From the NCBI GenBank assembly GCA_963663365.2, contig CAXXIH010000001.1, positions 1,736,001-1,800,000 of the forward strand: DNA of 64,000 nt, written 5' to 3'. The notes beneath the pieces were generated by a model. The model saw only the letters and a list, made by a program, of their open reading frames with translations. It searched no databases and was not told where the DNA came from. This document shows positions 9,108 to 18,197 of the stretch, in pieces. This stretch comes from G963663365 sp963663365 (GTDB lineage Bacteria; Hinthialibacterota; Hinthialibacteria; Hinthialibacterales; G963663365). The first letter of the stretch is position 1; each line of letters begins with the position of its first letter. The position numbers were made by a program, and so were the translations under genes.

Positions 9108-10607
9108 TTAACGAAAAAAATCCCATTCTGTTACGAAAGATTTTGCGTTGTAACGGTTTGCCAACTCTGCGTTAACGATTCCGTAACCATATAGGTTATC
9201 CGGGGTTTCCGCTTGGCTGGCCGTTGTAAGCAACGCTTCTCGAATATCGACCGCTGTCCAATCCGGATGGGATTCCATCAACAATGCCGCCACCGCTGCC
9301 ACCATAGGCGAGGAAAAAGATGTACCCGATCCGTATGCGTATCCCGATGTCGTTATGTAATCTACGAAGCGAACATCGCTTCCTAACGCCATAACATCCG
9401 GTTTGATTCTACCATCTGCCGTTGGGCCTGTGCTGCTGAAGTCTGAGCGTTCCCCATCCCAATCGATTGCGCCGACAGCAATAACATCTTTGCCGTCTCC
9501 CGGAGTATCGATACTCCCAATTTGCTGGCCGCCAAGGCCGGAATTGCCTGCGCTGACAATCATCACCACACCGCGCTCAAAAGCGGCTTGAGACGCAATT
9601 GTGGTAATGCCTGTCTGGCCGTTCATATCTTCAGGGAGATAAGTGAAACCATCATCAAAATTCAAATATCCCAACGACGCCGTGATTAAATCCACGCCCA
9701 TTTGTTCCATCCACTCCAATGCTTCCACCCAGGCGTCTTCTTCCACACGGACCTCGAATTCGGCCCATTCGGTTTTCGCCAATAGGAACTCGGCATCGTG
9801 GGCCGGGCCGATAAATTGGTTGGGATCGTACCCCGCTATAATCGAGACAACAGCAGATCCATGATCTGCGGCGAATGGAACATCCTGCCCCTCTTCATCA
9901 CCAGGCTCGTCGTCATTAAAAATAAAGTCATATTCGGCAATCAACTGCAATTTTGAAAACGCCTGATGTAAATCCGTATCAAAGCCTCCGTCGAGCACTC
10001 CCACTCGAACACCTTTTCCACTTAAACCGCTTTCGAGCAATGGAATTACATTGACTGTCTCCAACTGTTTGCGCGCGTAGCCATAAAAATCCAGACTTTT
10101 GGCAAATGGCGGTTGGTGTGCACTTTCCTCATTGCCGGGCAGGGGACGTATATAGGTTGGAATTGTCTGCAGTGTTGAGACAAAGGGGAGTTCACTTATT
10201 TTCTCAAGTGTTGCCAGATTGGCTTCGACTCCCACGGCGTTGAACCAACGGCTGCGGGACCTCACAACCGCTCCCATCTGTTCGATTGCCTGAATATAGG
10301 TTTCACATAAGGGCAGGTCGGCAAAGGATGTTTTGTAATTATTCTTTTGCCTCCGGATTTGAGTCCGATCCGGATTTGATTTATCTTCTTCAAGCAATTG
10401 ACGAGCGTAGGTGGATGTATCAAAGACGCCTTTGTCTGTAAATCCTATCCATATTTTATAAACATTATTATCGTTGCTTTTTGGGTGGGCGGCGGGAGAA
10501 GTCTTCTTTTCACGATACAATCCTGTCTGAATGCTTAACCCACTTTGAGTGAAACCCGAAACCGAAAAGCATAAAATAATGAGCAAACTGATTGTTGTTA
10601 TTTTCAT
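9108..10607 (-). CDS. Secreted subtilisin-like serine protease (S8)
   Basis: 499 residues, signal peptide residues 1 to about 20. Catalytic triad visible in the canonical order: Asp206 (VGVLDGGFDTD), His249 (DHGSAVVSIIAG) and Ser430 (GSGTSFSSPMVAA), with oxyanion Asn355 (VSAGNSG). Residues about 50-160 form an inhibitor-like propeptide region before the catalytic domain. The acidic insert NDDEPGDEEGQD precedes the His, perhaps a cation site. The length is complete for a single-domain subtilase. Probable role: extracellular protein degradation or processing of secreted proteins. Confidence 0.9.
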   Translation of the reverse strand: MKITTISLLIILCFSVSGFTQSGLSIQTGLYREKKTSPAAHPKSNDNNVYKIWIGFTDKGVFDTSTYARQLLEEDKSNPDRTQIRRQKNNYKTSFADLPLCETYIQAIEQMGAVVRSRSRWFNAVGVEANLATLEKISELPFVSTLQTIPTYIRPLPGNEESAHQPPFAKSLDFYGYARKQLETVNVIPLLESGLSGKGVRVGVLDGGFDTDLHQAFSKLQLIAEYDFIFNDDEPGDEEGQDVPFAADHGSAVVSIIAGYDPNQFIGPAHDAEFLLAKTEWAEFEVRVEEDAWVEALEWMEQMGVDLITASLGYLNFDDGFTYLPEDMNGQTGITTIASQAAFERGVVMIVSAGNSGLGGQQIGSIDTPGDGKDVIAVGAIDWDGERSDFSSTGPTADGRIKPDVMALGSDVRFVDYITTSGYAYGSGTSFSSPMVAAVAALLMESHPDWTAVDIREALLTTASQAETPDNLYGYGIVNAELANRYNAKSFVTEWDFFR

Positions 10608-10732
10608 TGGAAAACTTCCGAGTTTTAACGATGATTGTCAGGAAGCGATTGCAATGAGTATATCGTAAAAATCCATGTCTGTATGACATGATTAAATTTG
10701 ACGCCAAGAAATGGGCACCGTTTTTAATATGG

Positions 10733-11491
10733 CTATTCTGTCAAGTGGGATAGTAACTCAGGGTCCACTTCTGAAGCCGCATCCGGATCTAAAAGCCATA
10801 GATGCTCGCCATATTCCGGATCAACCATACCAGCCGGATACGAATCGCCTTTTCCGCTTAAGACGGCGTTAACGATACCTGCCTTGTCTTTTCCTGTTAC
10901 AAGGAACCATACGTTACGAGCCGAATTGATTGCACCAAATGTGAGAGAGAGGCGTTTATCTTTGGTTTCCGGATTCTCAGTAGCGACTACCAAACGTTCT
11001 TTTTCCTGCAGGGCCGGGCTGTTTGGGAAGAGCGAAGCCGTGCTTCCATCTTCCGTTAGTCCTAATAGAACCAAGTCAAATGCCTTTACGTTGTCGTAAT
11101 CGGGAATGAGGCATCTTTTGACGGTGTTTTCATAAGCACGCGCCGCTCGTTCCAAGTCGTTATCAGCACCGGGCATAGGATGGATTTGGCTCACAACCAG
11201 CGGGACATGATCCAATAATTTCCGGCACGCCATGCGGTAGTTGGAGTCTTCGTGGTTGGGTGGCACGTTCCTTTCGTCACCGAAAAAAACCTCGACACCT
11301 TCCCAGTCCACTGCATCAATAAAAGGCGGTTGAGCCAACGCCGTATAGAGACGTTTGGGTGTGTCTCCACCTGAAAGAGCAACTTGAAAGATATCCCGGT
11401 CCCTAACGTAATTGCTGCATGTACGCACAAAGCGTCCCGCTGCCTCTGTTATAATATCTTCCTTCACAACGATACGGGGTTCTTGATTCAT
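10733..11491 (-). CDS. pgl: 6-phosphogluconolactonase family protein
   Basis: 252 residues of the Pgl/DevB family, which hydrolyses 6-phosphogluconolactone in the oxidative pentose phosphate pathway. Marks: ALSGGDTPKRLY, FFGDERNVPPNHEDSNY and LLGLTEDGSTASLFP. In the family the last motif is normally DGHTASLFP; here the His, implicated in catalysis, is Ser150. Either the enzyme works without it or the protein has a changed role. It sits 112 bases after alpha-glucan phosphorylase on the same strand, a sensible pairing of glycogen breakdown with glucose-phosphate metabolism. Confidence 0.85.
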   Translation of the reverse strand: MNQEPRIVVKEDIITEAAGRFVRTCSNYVRDRDIFQVALSGGDTPKRLYTALAQPPFIDAVDWEGVEVFFGDERNVPPNHEDSNYRMACRKLLDHVPLVVSQIHPMPGADNDLERAARAYENTVKRCLIPDYDNVKAFDLVLLGLTEDGSTASLFPNSPALQEKERLVVATENPETKDKRLSLTFGAINSARNVWFLVTGKDKAGIVNAVLSGKGDSYPAGMVDPEYGEHLWLLDPDAASEVDPELLSHLTE

Positions 11492-11602
11492 CTTCGTCGA
11501 CCTTGGCTGATGGTAACCCCCAGAGCAGCCGTCTGTCTATTGATTCTGGGATTCATACTCCAATGGGTAGTTCAAAGAAGATTATGGATTTTTCGAGGTT
11601 AA

Positions 11603-14182
11603 TCAAACATCGGCCCAGTGAATCAGTCCGGTCGCATGTCGCCGCTGGAGGTGCTCATGATGGGGTACCAGACGGACTGCAAATCCATGACGGCCGCTCT
11701 CTTGGCAGGGAACAGTCCCCACGTACTCATAGGTTCCATCGCTGCCCAGAGATCCCGCACACTTCATTGGTTGTGTAAGGCTCCGGTCAATTTGACCTGC
11801 CGCGTTAACCGGCCCGTAATAGACTTCCGCCAACACCTCTTCCGGATTAAGACCGCCCAATGCAATGGCGGCACGCACATTAAGTTCCGTTCCCACTGTG
11901 AGGTCCTTGCGGGTTTCAGCATCCACCGCGCGTACCGCAACCCGTGGCCAGTGCGCTTCGATGCGTGCACGCCATGCCGCTAAGCGTTTGGCCGCTGCTG
12001 CTTCGCTGTCGAGCAATTCCTTGCCGAGAAGGTGTGATGGAATATACGCATTTGATGTGTATTCCTTAACCATGCGGTTTGTGCTGAAAAGAGGGCAACA
12101 GATACGCATGGCGCGCTTCATTCTTTCAATCCAGCCGCGTGGCAGATCGTCACGCCCGCGAGCATAGAACAATGGAACCACTTCTTCCTCAAGGATCGTA
12201 TAAAGCGCTTCGGCTTCAACTGCGTCTTGGTAGGCGCTTTGGTCTGCAGAGTATTCTTCGCCATGCCCAATAGCCCAGCCGACGAGTGGATCCGCCTCAT
12301 AGGCTTCAACCCACCAGCCATCCAAGACCGAGAGGTTAAGCGCGCCATTGGCGGTTGCCTTCATGCCGCTTGTACCACTGGCCTCCATAGGGCGGCGGGG
12401 AGTATTGAGCCAAATATCAACCCCCTGCACCAAATACCGGGCCAGGACCATGTCGTAGTCTTCGATGAAGACGATATGACTGCGGATCCCTTCGCCGCGA
12501 GCAAAGCGCACGATTTGGCGGATAATATCTTTACCGGGATTGTCCGCTGGGTGTGCCTTCCCTGCGAAAATAAACTGAATGGGTCTGTCCGCATTGAGCA
12601 AAAGCCGCTCAATACGCTGTAAGTCATGTAGAATCAACGTACCGCGCTTATACGTCGCGAATCGCCGCGCAAATCCGATTGTTAGCGCTTCCGGATTGAG
12701 TACCTCGTCAGCCATAGCAATTTCTGATGCGGTTGCACCCCGGCTAATGAGTTGTTTCTTCAGGCGGCGTCGTGCAAATGCAACGAGCCGTTCACGCCGC
12801 CGCTCGTGCGTACGCCAAAGCTCTTCAGCAGGGATATCTTTCACTCGATCCCAAATCGTCTCATCGGCGGGGACTTCACGCCACCGGGGACCCAAATAAC
12901 GGTCATAAAGCCCTGCCAAATCATGAGATATCCATGACCGGGTATGAATTCCATTGGTAATTGATGTAATAGGGACTTCATCGACCGGCAATCCCGGCCA
13001 GACACCCCGCCACATGTCCCGCGAAACAGCGCCGTGCAATCGGCTCACACCATTAACCGAGTGAGACAGTCTTAGGGCCAAGACGGTCATGCTGAATGTT
13101 TCTTTGGAATTAGTGGAATCCTGCCTACCCAAACCGAGGAAATTGTCCCGCGATAAACCCAGTTTATGGCGCATCCATGAAAGATACTTATCGATCAGTT
13201 CGATGCTGAAGACCTCGTTCCCGGCTGGCACGGGGGTATGGGTCGTAAATACGGTACTGGCGGCAACCGCTTCCTTGGCTTCTTCAAATGTTAATCCGCC
13301 CTCGTTCATAAACATGCGGATTCGTTCCAGCGCCAAAAACGCCGAATGGCCCTCATTGATGTGGCAAACGCTGGGACGCCAGCCAATGGCCTCAAGAGCG
13401 CGCACTCCGCCTATACCGAGTAAGACCTCTTGGCGGATACGTGTCTCCATATCACCGCCATACAGCTGATCGGTGATGTCACGGTCAATGGCCCGAGTGT
13501 TCTCGGGGATGTTTGTATCCATCAAAATGAGTTGAATCTTGCCTACATGAACCCGCCACAAGCGTGCAACCACCGGACCATCAGGGTATTCGACCGTGAT
13601 TGAAACATCCGAACCATCTTCTGACTTAATCGGCTGCAAAGGCAATGTGTAAAAATCATTCTCCGGGTAGCGTTCTTGTTGCCAACCGTCCTCATTTAAG
13701 TATTGGCGGAAATAACCTTGCTGATAGAGAAGGCCGACGCCTGTCAGAGGAACTCCGAGATTGCTGGCCGATTTCAGGTGATCACCGGCCAGGATTCCAA
13801 GACCTCCGGAGTAGATGGGAAGACATTCCGTTAAACCGAATTCCGCCGAAAAATAGGCGACGCGAAAGTCCGGATTGTTAATTTCTTTGTCGAACCAGGA
13901 ATTTTTCTCTTTGTTGTAGGATTGGTGCCGGGTGACGACTCTCTCGACTTGGGCCAGGTACCCATCCTCACTTGCCAATTGGGCCAAGCGCTTCTGTTTT
14001 ACCCGCCCCAACATAAGTACGGGATTGTGGTAGGTTTCTTCCCAAAGTGTCGGCTCCATTCGGCGGAATAGGTCCACCGCTTCATGGTCCCAAGACCACC
14101 GAAGATTGTAGGCGAGCTGTTCCAGCGGTTTTAGAACATCCGGCAGGGCTGGCAGTACATTAAAGGTGCGCAGAGGACGCAT
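11603..14182 (-). CDS. glgP: Alpha-glucan phosphorylase (GT35, short type)
   Basis: About 859 residues. It releases glucose-1-phosphate from glycogen or maltodextrin using pyridoxal phosphate. The start at 14182 (MRPLRTFNVLPALPD) matches where the short-type family begins and has GGGAG upstream; an ATG 153 bases further out would add an unlikely extension. Seen: YFSAEFGLTECLPIYSGGLG near the N-terminus, CHINEGHSAFLALER, TTHTPVPAGNE, and the PLP-lysine region EASGTSGMKATANGALN. The C-terminal part carries an added region typical of the bacterial short-type enzymes. Divergent from the pseudopilin gene at 14396. Confidence 0.92.
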   Translation of the reverse strand: MRPLRTFNVLPALPDVLKPLEQLAYNLRWSWDHEAVDLFRRMEPTLWEETYHNPVLMLGRVKQKRLAQLASEDGYLAQVERVVTRHQSYNKEKNSWFDKEINNPDFRVAYFSAEFGLTECLPIYSGGLGILAGDHLKSASNLGVPLTGVGLLYQQGYFRQYLNEDGWQQERYPENDFYTLPLQPIKSEDGSDVSITVEYPDGPVVARLWRVHVGKIQLILMDTNIPENTRAIDRDITDQLYGGDMETRIRQEVLLGIGGVRALEAIGWRPSVCHINEGHSAFLALERIRMFMNEGGLTFEEAKEAVAASTVFTTHTPVPAGNEVFSIELIDKYLSWMRHKLGLSRDNFLGLGRQDSTNSKETFSMTVLALRLSHSVNGVSRLHGAVSRDMWRGVWPGLPVDEVPITSITNGIHTRSWISHDLAGLYDRYLGPRWREVPADETIWDRVKDIPAEELWRTHERRRERLVAFARRRLKKQLISRGATASEIAMADEVLNPEALTIGFARRFATYKRGTLILHDLQRIERLLLNADRPIQFIFAGKAHPADNPGKDIIRQIVRFARGEGIRSHIVFIEDYDMVLARYLVQGVDIWLNTPRRPMEASGTSGMKATANGALNLSVLDGWWVEAYEADPLVGWAIGHGEEYSADQSAYQDAVEAEALYTILEEEVVPLFYARGRDDLPRGWIERMKRAMRICCPLFSTNRMVKEYTSNAYIPSHLLGKELLDSEAAAAKRLAAWRARIEAHWPRVAVRAVDAETRKDLTVGTELNVRAAIALGGLNPEEVLAEVYYGPVNAAGQIDRSLTQPMKCAGSLGSDGTYEYVGTVPCQESGRHGFAVRLVPHHEHLQRRHATGLIHWADV

Positions 14183-14333
14183 GACACATATCACTCCCGA
14201 GGGCTGATTCCAGGATCGAATATATCCCGAGGGCAATCTACTCGACCCGCCGCAAACCGTAAGGGCGAAAAGCCAAATTGTATGCTCATTGTACAGATTA
14301 CCGCCGATAGCGCACAGGTTAGAAAAAAAAGCC

Positions 14334-14348
14334 AATTCTGTTAGAATT
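14334..14348. promoter_or_regulatory. Short inverted repeat between divergent genes
   Basis: AATTCT-GTT-AGAATT (6-bp arms, 3-nt loop) lies about 50 bases before the pseudopilin start, in the 213-bp gap it shares with glgP. It could be an operator; chance is a fair alternative because the arms are AT-rich. Confidence 0.2.
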
Positions 14349-14395
14349 CGCCGTTCCGCTCTGTAGAGAGTGGATGGGAGTCATTGGAGGATAAA

Positions 14396-15094
14396 ATGAT
14401 TAAGAACGAGAAGTTGTCAGTTTTTAGAACAACTAAATTGGATTGCCCTAAGACCCTGAGTGCGTTTGGTTTCACTTTGATCGAGCTTCTTATTGTTGTT
14501 GCCATTATCGGTATTTTAGCCGCGATTGCCGTCCCGAATTTTCTGAATGCCCAGTTGAGGGCCAAAATCAGCCGTTGCCAGGCGGATATGCGAAACACAT
14601 CCATGGCCATTTTGCAGTTCCAAATGGAAAGAAATGTAATGTTGCTTGACTATTGGGATGACAACGAAGCATGGGCTGTGACGCGTTGGGAGAATGAATT
14701 TCGTAGAGTCGGACAACGTCCGCCATACAAGAAGTTTGAAGAGCCCTACTATCCGCTGACCAGCCCGGTTTCCTATCTTTCTACACCACCCCAAGATCCA
14801 TTTGCGATGCTCGAACACTCCGTTGGATTTAGCGCTGATGAAACGGGACACTCTTATATCTATTGCGATAATGATCCCAAGGGTGGCGGCACCGGAATCG
14901 GCGCGTATCCTCCGTTAAAACTCCGTGAGCACATGTTGGTTAGTATCGGTCCGGATGGCTTTATTGGTGTCAATTCCAATGGTGAAAAGCGAGGTACGCC
15001 CTACGATGCCTCAAATGGACTCGCCAGCCGTGGTGATATCCTCCGGAGAGGTGATGGTTCCAGAGCTGAAGATCCATATATTCAGCGTAATTGA
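14396..15094 (+). CDS. Prepilin-type pseudopilin
   Basis: 232 residues. SD GGAGG (14386-14390) fixes the ATG at 14396. A polar 30-residue leader is followed by the class III signal G/FTLIELLIVVAIIGIL with Glu at +5 of the mature protein, the mark of type IV pilins and type II secretion pseudopilins cut and N-methylated by PilD. The helix continues into AVPNFLNAQLRAKISR. The C-terminus ends with YDASNGLASRGDILRRG, a motif shared with the other two pseudopilins in this window. It is a lone gene, without assembly genes next to it. Confidence 0.85.
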   Translation: MIKNEKLSVFRTTKLDCPKTLSAFGFTLIELLIVVAIIGILAAIAVPNFLNAQLRAKISRCQADMRNTSMAILQFQMERNVMLLDYWDDNEAWAVTRWENEFRRVGQRPPYKKFEEPYYPLTSPVSYLSTPPQDPFAMLEHSVGFSADETGHSYIYCDNDPKGGGTGIGAYPPLKLREHMLVSIGPDGFIGVNSNGEKRGTPYDASNGLASRGDILRRGDGSRAEDPYIQRN

Positions 15095-15257
15095 CCTGAC
15101 ATTCATTCATTTTTACCGGTTATCCCAGAACTGAGAGGATTGGCATTCAGTTGGCTAACGCTACTTAATTCCCATTGAACAACTACTGTGGGAATTTGGA
15201 TTGTTGTCACTTGACCTAAAAGGGTGTGGCTTTCATTCTCATTTATCTGAGAAACTT

Positions 15258-16109
15258 ATGGTATCTTACGTTGACGATCATGGCGATAGCCACCTTGTAG
15301 GTCTTTACCTGCGTGAGGTCGGAAAGCATAAACTGCTTTCCGCCAAGCAGGAAAAAGAGATTGCCGAGCGAGCTGACCGCGGGGATCAAGAAGCCCGCCA
15401 GCAGCTTATCCTCGCCAACCTACGTTTGGTTGTGAATATCGCGAAGCGCTACCAAAATCAGGGCCTTTCTCTAATGGACCTGATCGAGGAAGGCAATTTG
15501 GGGCTTATTCGGGCCGTCGAGAAATTTGACGTTTCCAAGAATTTCCGCTTTTCGACTTATGCCACTTGGTGGATTCGGCAGTTTGTGGGCCGAGCCATTC
15601 AAAATCAGGGACATATGGTTCGTCTGCCATCGCATAAGATGGAGAATCTTCAAAAAGCGCGCGATATTCATAAGCAACTTGTCCAGGAATTGGGCAGGGA
15701 TCCTTCAGAAGAAGAACTTGCTGCCAACCTGCCATTTGATGACAAAACCTCAAAAGAGACAGCCGCGCTCTTTTTCCAGCCGGCCATAATCGAGAGTCTG
15801 CTGGGACCGGAAGACGAGGAAGACCATCATTGGCGTTTTGAAGATAAAAACTATGTGCCTCCCGATGTCGAGATTTTTCTGGACATGCGCGATAAGCGCA
15901 TCGTGGAACTTGTTGAGGGATTACCCGGTCGGGAAAAGACGATTATTGAACTTCGTTTCGGGCTTGGAGAGATTGAGCCGATGACCCTTAAGGATATCGG
16001 GGCAAAGTTGGGGATCACACGGGAGCGTGTGCGTCAAATCGAACAAAAAACCCTCGATGAATTGCGCGAAAAACTTGAAGAAACCATCCAGCCCGAAGAT
16101 GTTTTTTGA
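15258..16109 (+). CDS. RNA polymerase sigma factor, sigma-70 group (RpoD/RpoS-like)
   Basis: About 283 residues. It lacks region 1.1 and has regions 1.2 (LVGLYLREVGKHKLLS), 2 (LANLRLVVNIAKRYQNQG ... DLIEEGNLGLIRAVEKFD ... FSTYATWWIRQ), 3, and 4 (MTLKDIGAKLGITRERVRQIE). The length and lack of region 1.1 suit a group 2 alternative or stress-type sigma factor, but it could be a short primary one. The ATG at 15258 is preferred to the upstream TTG at 15201; neither has a strong SD. Regions 2.4 and 4.2 look intact, so it should read ordinary TTGACA/TATAAT-like promoters, which do occur in this window. Confidence 0.9.
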   Translation: MVSYVDDHGDSHLVGLYLREVGKHKLLSAKQEKEIAERADRGDQEARQQLILANLRLVVNIAKRYQNQGLSLMDLIEEGNLGLIRAVEKFDVSKNFRFSTYATWWIRQFVGRAIQNQGHMVRLPSHKMENLQKARDIHKQLVQELGRDPSEEELAANLPFDDKTSKETAALFFQPAIIESLLGPEDEEDHHWRFEDKNYVPPDVEIFLDMRDKRIVELVEGLPGREKTIIELRFGLGEIEPMTLKDIGAKLGITRERVRQIEQKTLDELREKLEETIQPEDVF

Positions 16110-16177
16110 TTGTCTAAAATACGTATATCTGCGATTTTAATGCAGCTGTTTTCAAACTTTCCCAGGAGTGTGAATAA

Positions 16178-16699
16178 ATGGATTATAAGCAGATCATTCG
16201 CCAGGTACCGGGATTCCCCAAGCCGGGTATCAACTTTATCGATGTAACAACGCTTCTAACCAATCCCCAAGCCATGGCTTCGGCGGTTAAGGATTTGATT
16301 GCACCTTATAAAGCCTCTCCGCCGGATCGAATTGTAGGTATTGAAGCGCGCGGATTCATCTTTGGAGCAGCCTGTGCGCTTGAACTGGGGTGCGGATTCG
16401 TTCCCGCACGCAAGCCGGGAAAACTTCCTGCGGCGACTTATACGGAATCCTATGAACTCGAATACGGGACAGATTCCATTGAGATGCATCAAGACGCCAT
16501 TGCCCCGGGGAATAAGGTTTTGATCGTTGACGATCTGATCGCCACCGGTGGTACGGTTGAAGCTGTGCTTAAGCTCTTAAAGAAGTTCGATTGTGAGGTC
16601 GTCGGTATTGCGGGGCTTGTTGAACTCACATTCTTGAACGGACGCGCAAAATTCGGCGATATTCCATTCCACGCTCTGGTAACCTACGACTCCGAGTGA
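16178..16699 (+). CDS. apt: Adenine phosphoribosyltransferase
   Basis: 173 residues, the usual length. It converts adenine and PRPP to AMP in purine salvage. Seen: the N-terminal QVPGFPKPGINFIDVTTLL, GIEARGFIFGAACA, RKPGKLPAATYTESYELEYG and the PRPP-binding loop VLIVDDLIATGGTVEA. SD AGGAG 9 bases before the ATG. Nothing unusual. The 68-base gap after the sigma factor gene allows co-transcription. Confidence 0.96.
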   Translation: MDYKQIIRQVPGFPKPGINFIDVTTLLTNPQAMASAVKDLIAPYKASPPDRIVGIEARGFIFGAACALELGCGFVPARKPGKLPAATYTESYELEYGTDSIEMHQDAIAPGNKVLIVDDLIATGGTVEAVLKLLKKFDCEVVGIAGLVELTFLNGRAKFGDIPFHALVTYDSE

Positions 16700-16817
16700 T
16701 TTAGGATGCCCGGCTTGCCGGAGAAGCCGCTGAACCGGAATATTCCAATTCCCCTCTACAAGTGGAATTGCATCATTATCTTTAATCGCTGAGAATTCAG
16801 GAATAAAGGAGAATACG

Positions 16818-16835
16818 ATGCCGAAGGTATCGTAG
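16818..16835 (+). CDS. Possible five-codon leader reading frame before rnz
   Basis: ATG CCG AAG GTA TCG TAG with a full AAAGGAG (16805-16811) at good spacing. It ends 9 bases before the rnz ATG, whose own GGAG (16839-16842) is only 2 bases from its start codon, too close to work well. Translation of this mini-cistron may deliver ribosomes to rnz. Seen only as sequence; no peptide function is implied. Confidence 0.3.
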   Translation: MPKVS

Positions 16836-16844
16836 ACCGGAGTT

Positions 16845-17789
16845 ATGCAGATTGTCTTTCTCGGAACGGGAGCGGCCAGCCCTACATTGCGGCGTAATGT
16901 CAGCGCAATCGGTATCCGAATTTTAAAGAGTGGGAATTGGTTTTTGTTTGATTGTGGTGAAGGAACGCAACACCGGCTTTTAAAATCGACGCTTACGCTT
17001 TCGAATTTGACCCATGTATTTCTTACACATTTGGATGGGGATCATTGTTTCGGTCTACCGGGATTGTTGTTATCTCGTGCCTTACAAGGAGGAGAATCAC
17101 CGCTCGAGACCTATGGATTCCGCCCATTGCGCAAATGGATTGAAACGACCTTAGCCGCCACCGGGTCGCGTTTACCCTATGAACTCAATTTGCATGCCGT
17201 AAAAGAAGGATTGGTTTGCGATCTGGAGGGGTTGCGTATCGAATGCCAATTCTTCAAACATCGGGGGCCTACCGCCGCTTACAGCATTGTCGAAGCACCG
17301 CATGAAGGCCATTTTAAACTTGAAAAGGCGCAAGAATGCGGAATCCCTCCGGGGCCGCTGTATGGACGGCTTAAAGACGGAGAGACTATCACTCTGGAAG
17401 ATGGCCGCACATTTAATGGCAAAGATTTTATCGGATTGCCCCGTCCGGGCCGGAAAATCACGGTTGTTGGTGATATTGCCGATGATCAAATGGCTTTGCC
17501 ACTGGCCGAAAACGCCGATGTGCTAATTCATGAAGCGACTTTTCTTGAAAGAACTGATGCGGAATTGGCACATAAGACCGGACACTGCACAGCCGCTTCG
17601 GCGGGACGCACTGCGCGCCGTGCGGGCGCGAAGACACTGATCTTGACCCATATCAGCCCCCGTTATGATGCACCGGGAGCAGCAGCCAATGCCGAGGATT
17701 TATGTGAGGAAGCCCAACGGGAGCATCCCGATGGGATTGTCATGGTGGCGAAAGATCTAATGAAAGTGGATTTACCTGTTCCGGATTGA
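16845..17789 (+). CDS. rnz: Ribonuclease Z (metallo-beta-lactamase fold)
   Basis: 314 residues. RNase Z removes the 3' trailer of tRNA precursors that lack an encoded CCA. Begins MQIVFLGTGAASPTLRRN, with LFDCGEGTQHRLL, the metal motif at residues 61-67 (THLDGDH), GLPGLLLSRAL, VGDI for the late Asp ligand, HEATFLE, and the C-terminal THISPRY. The metal motif is normally THxHGDH; here the second His is Asp64, which can still bind metal but is unusual as far as I know. The tRNA gene at 32.1 kb has no encoded CCA, consistent with a need for this enzyme. Confidence 0.9.
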   Translation: MQIVFLGTGAASPTLRRNVSAIGIRILKSGNWFLFDCGEGTQHRLLKSTLTLSNLTHVFLTHLDGDHCFGLPGLLLSRALQGGESPLETYGFRPLRKWIETTLAATGSRLPYELNLHAVKEGLVCDLEGLRIECQFFKHRGPTAAYSIVEAPHEGHFKLEKAQECGIPPGPLYGRLKDGETITLEDGRTFNGKDFIGLPRPGRKITVVGDIADDQMALPLAENADVLIHEATFLERTDAELAHKTGHCTAASAGRTARRAGAKTLILTHISPRYDAPGAAANAEDLCEEAQREHPDGIVMVAKDLMKVDLPVPD

Positions 17790-17807
17790 TCTAGAAAACT
17801 TTGCGTT

Positions 17808-17945
17808 TCAAGACTTAAAAAACATGTAAAACATCATGCCGACAGCGGTTAATGCCGCAATTGCCACAAATGCTACCAAAATAAGGAGCCGCCCTCGGCT
17901 TCGGAGCTCCTCGCGCTGATGAATATCCATGTGTTTAACTGCCAT
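17808..17945 (-). CDS. Small single-pass membrane protein
   Basis: 45 residues: polar, charged N-terminus (VKHMDIHQREELRSRGR) then one hydrophobic helix of about 20 residues (LLILVAFVAIAALTAVGMM) and a short KS end. The charged-then-hydrophobic order predicts N-in topology. It is too short for most gene callers and has no strong SD, only AAGGAAA about 20 bases upstream. It is convergent with rnz, 18 bases away. Function unknown. Confidence 0.4.
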   Translation of the reverse strand: MAVKHMDIHQREELRSRGRLLILVAFVAIAALTAVGMMFYMFFKS

Positions 17946-18197
17946 TTCTTGACCAACTTCTGGTTTCCTTTGGCAATTAGCAGCAATCGTACCATTTCCT
18001 TGAAATTAATTTCACTCAAATTACGTATGTGGTGTAAAATTATTTTTCAATCTTTCTCTATCAATGTCTTTAATTGAGACACTATGGCTCATTATGATCC
18101 ATAATGTAAATAGTATGCGACCTCAATAGACAAATAGCCAATTCGAATAGGGCAAGTAATTCCTATGGCATGAACGCTTTCTGATTTTCTAGAAATG

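Noticed and set aside
9085..9109. Terminator of the subtilisin-like gene
   Set aside because: A bulged AAATCCGC/GCGGGATTT stem overlaps the stop codon but lacks a T-run on the minus strand.
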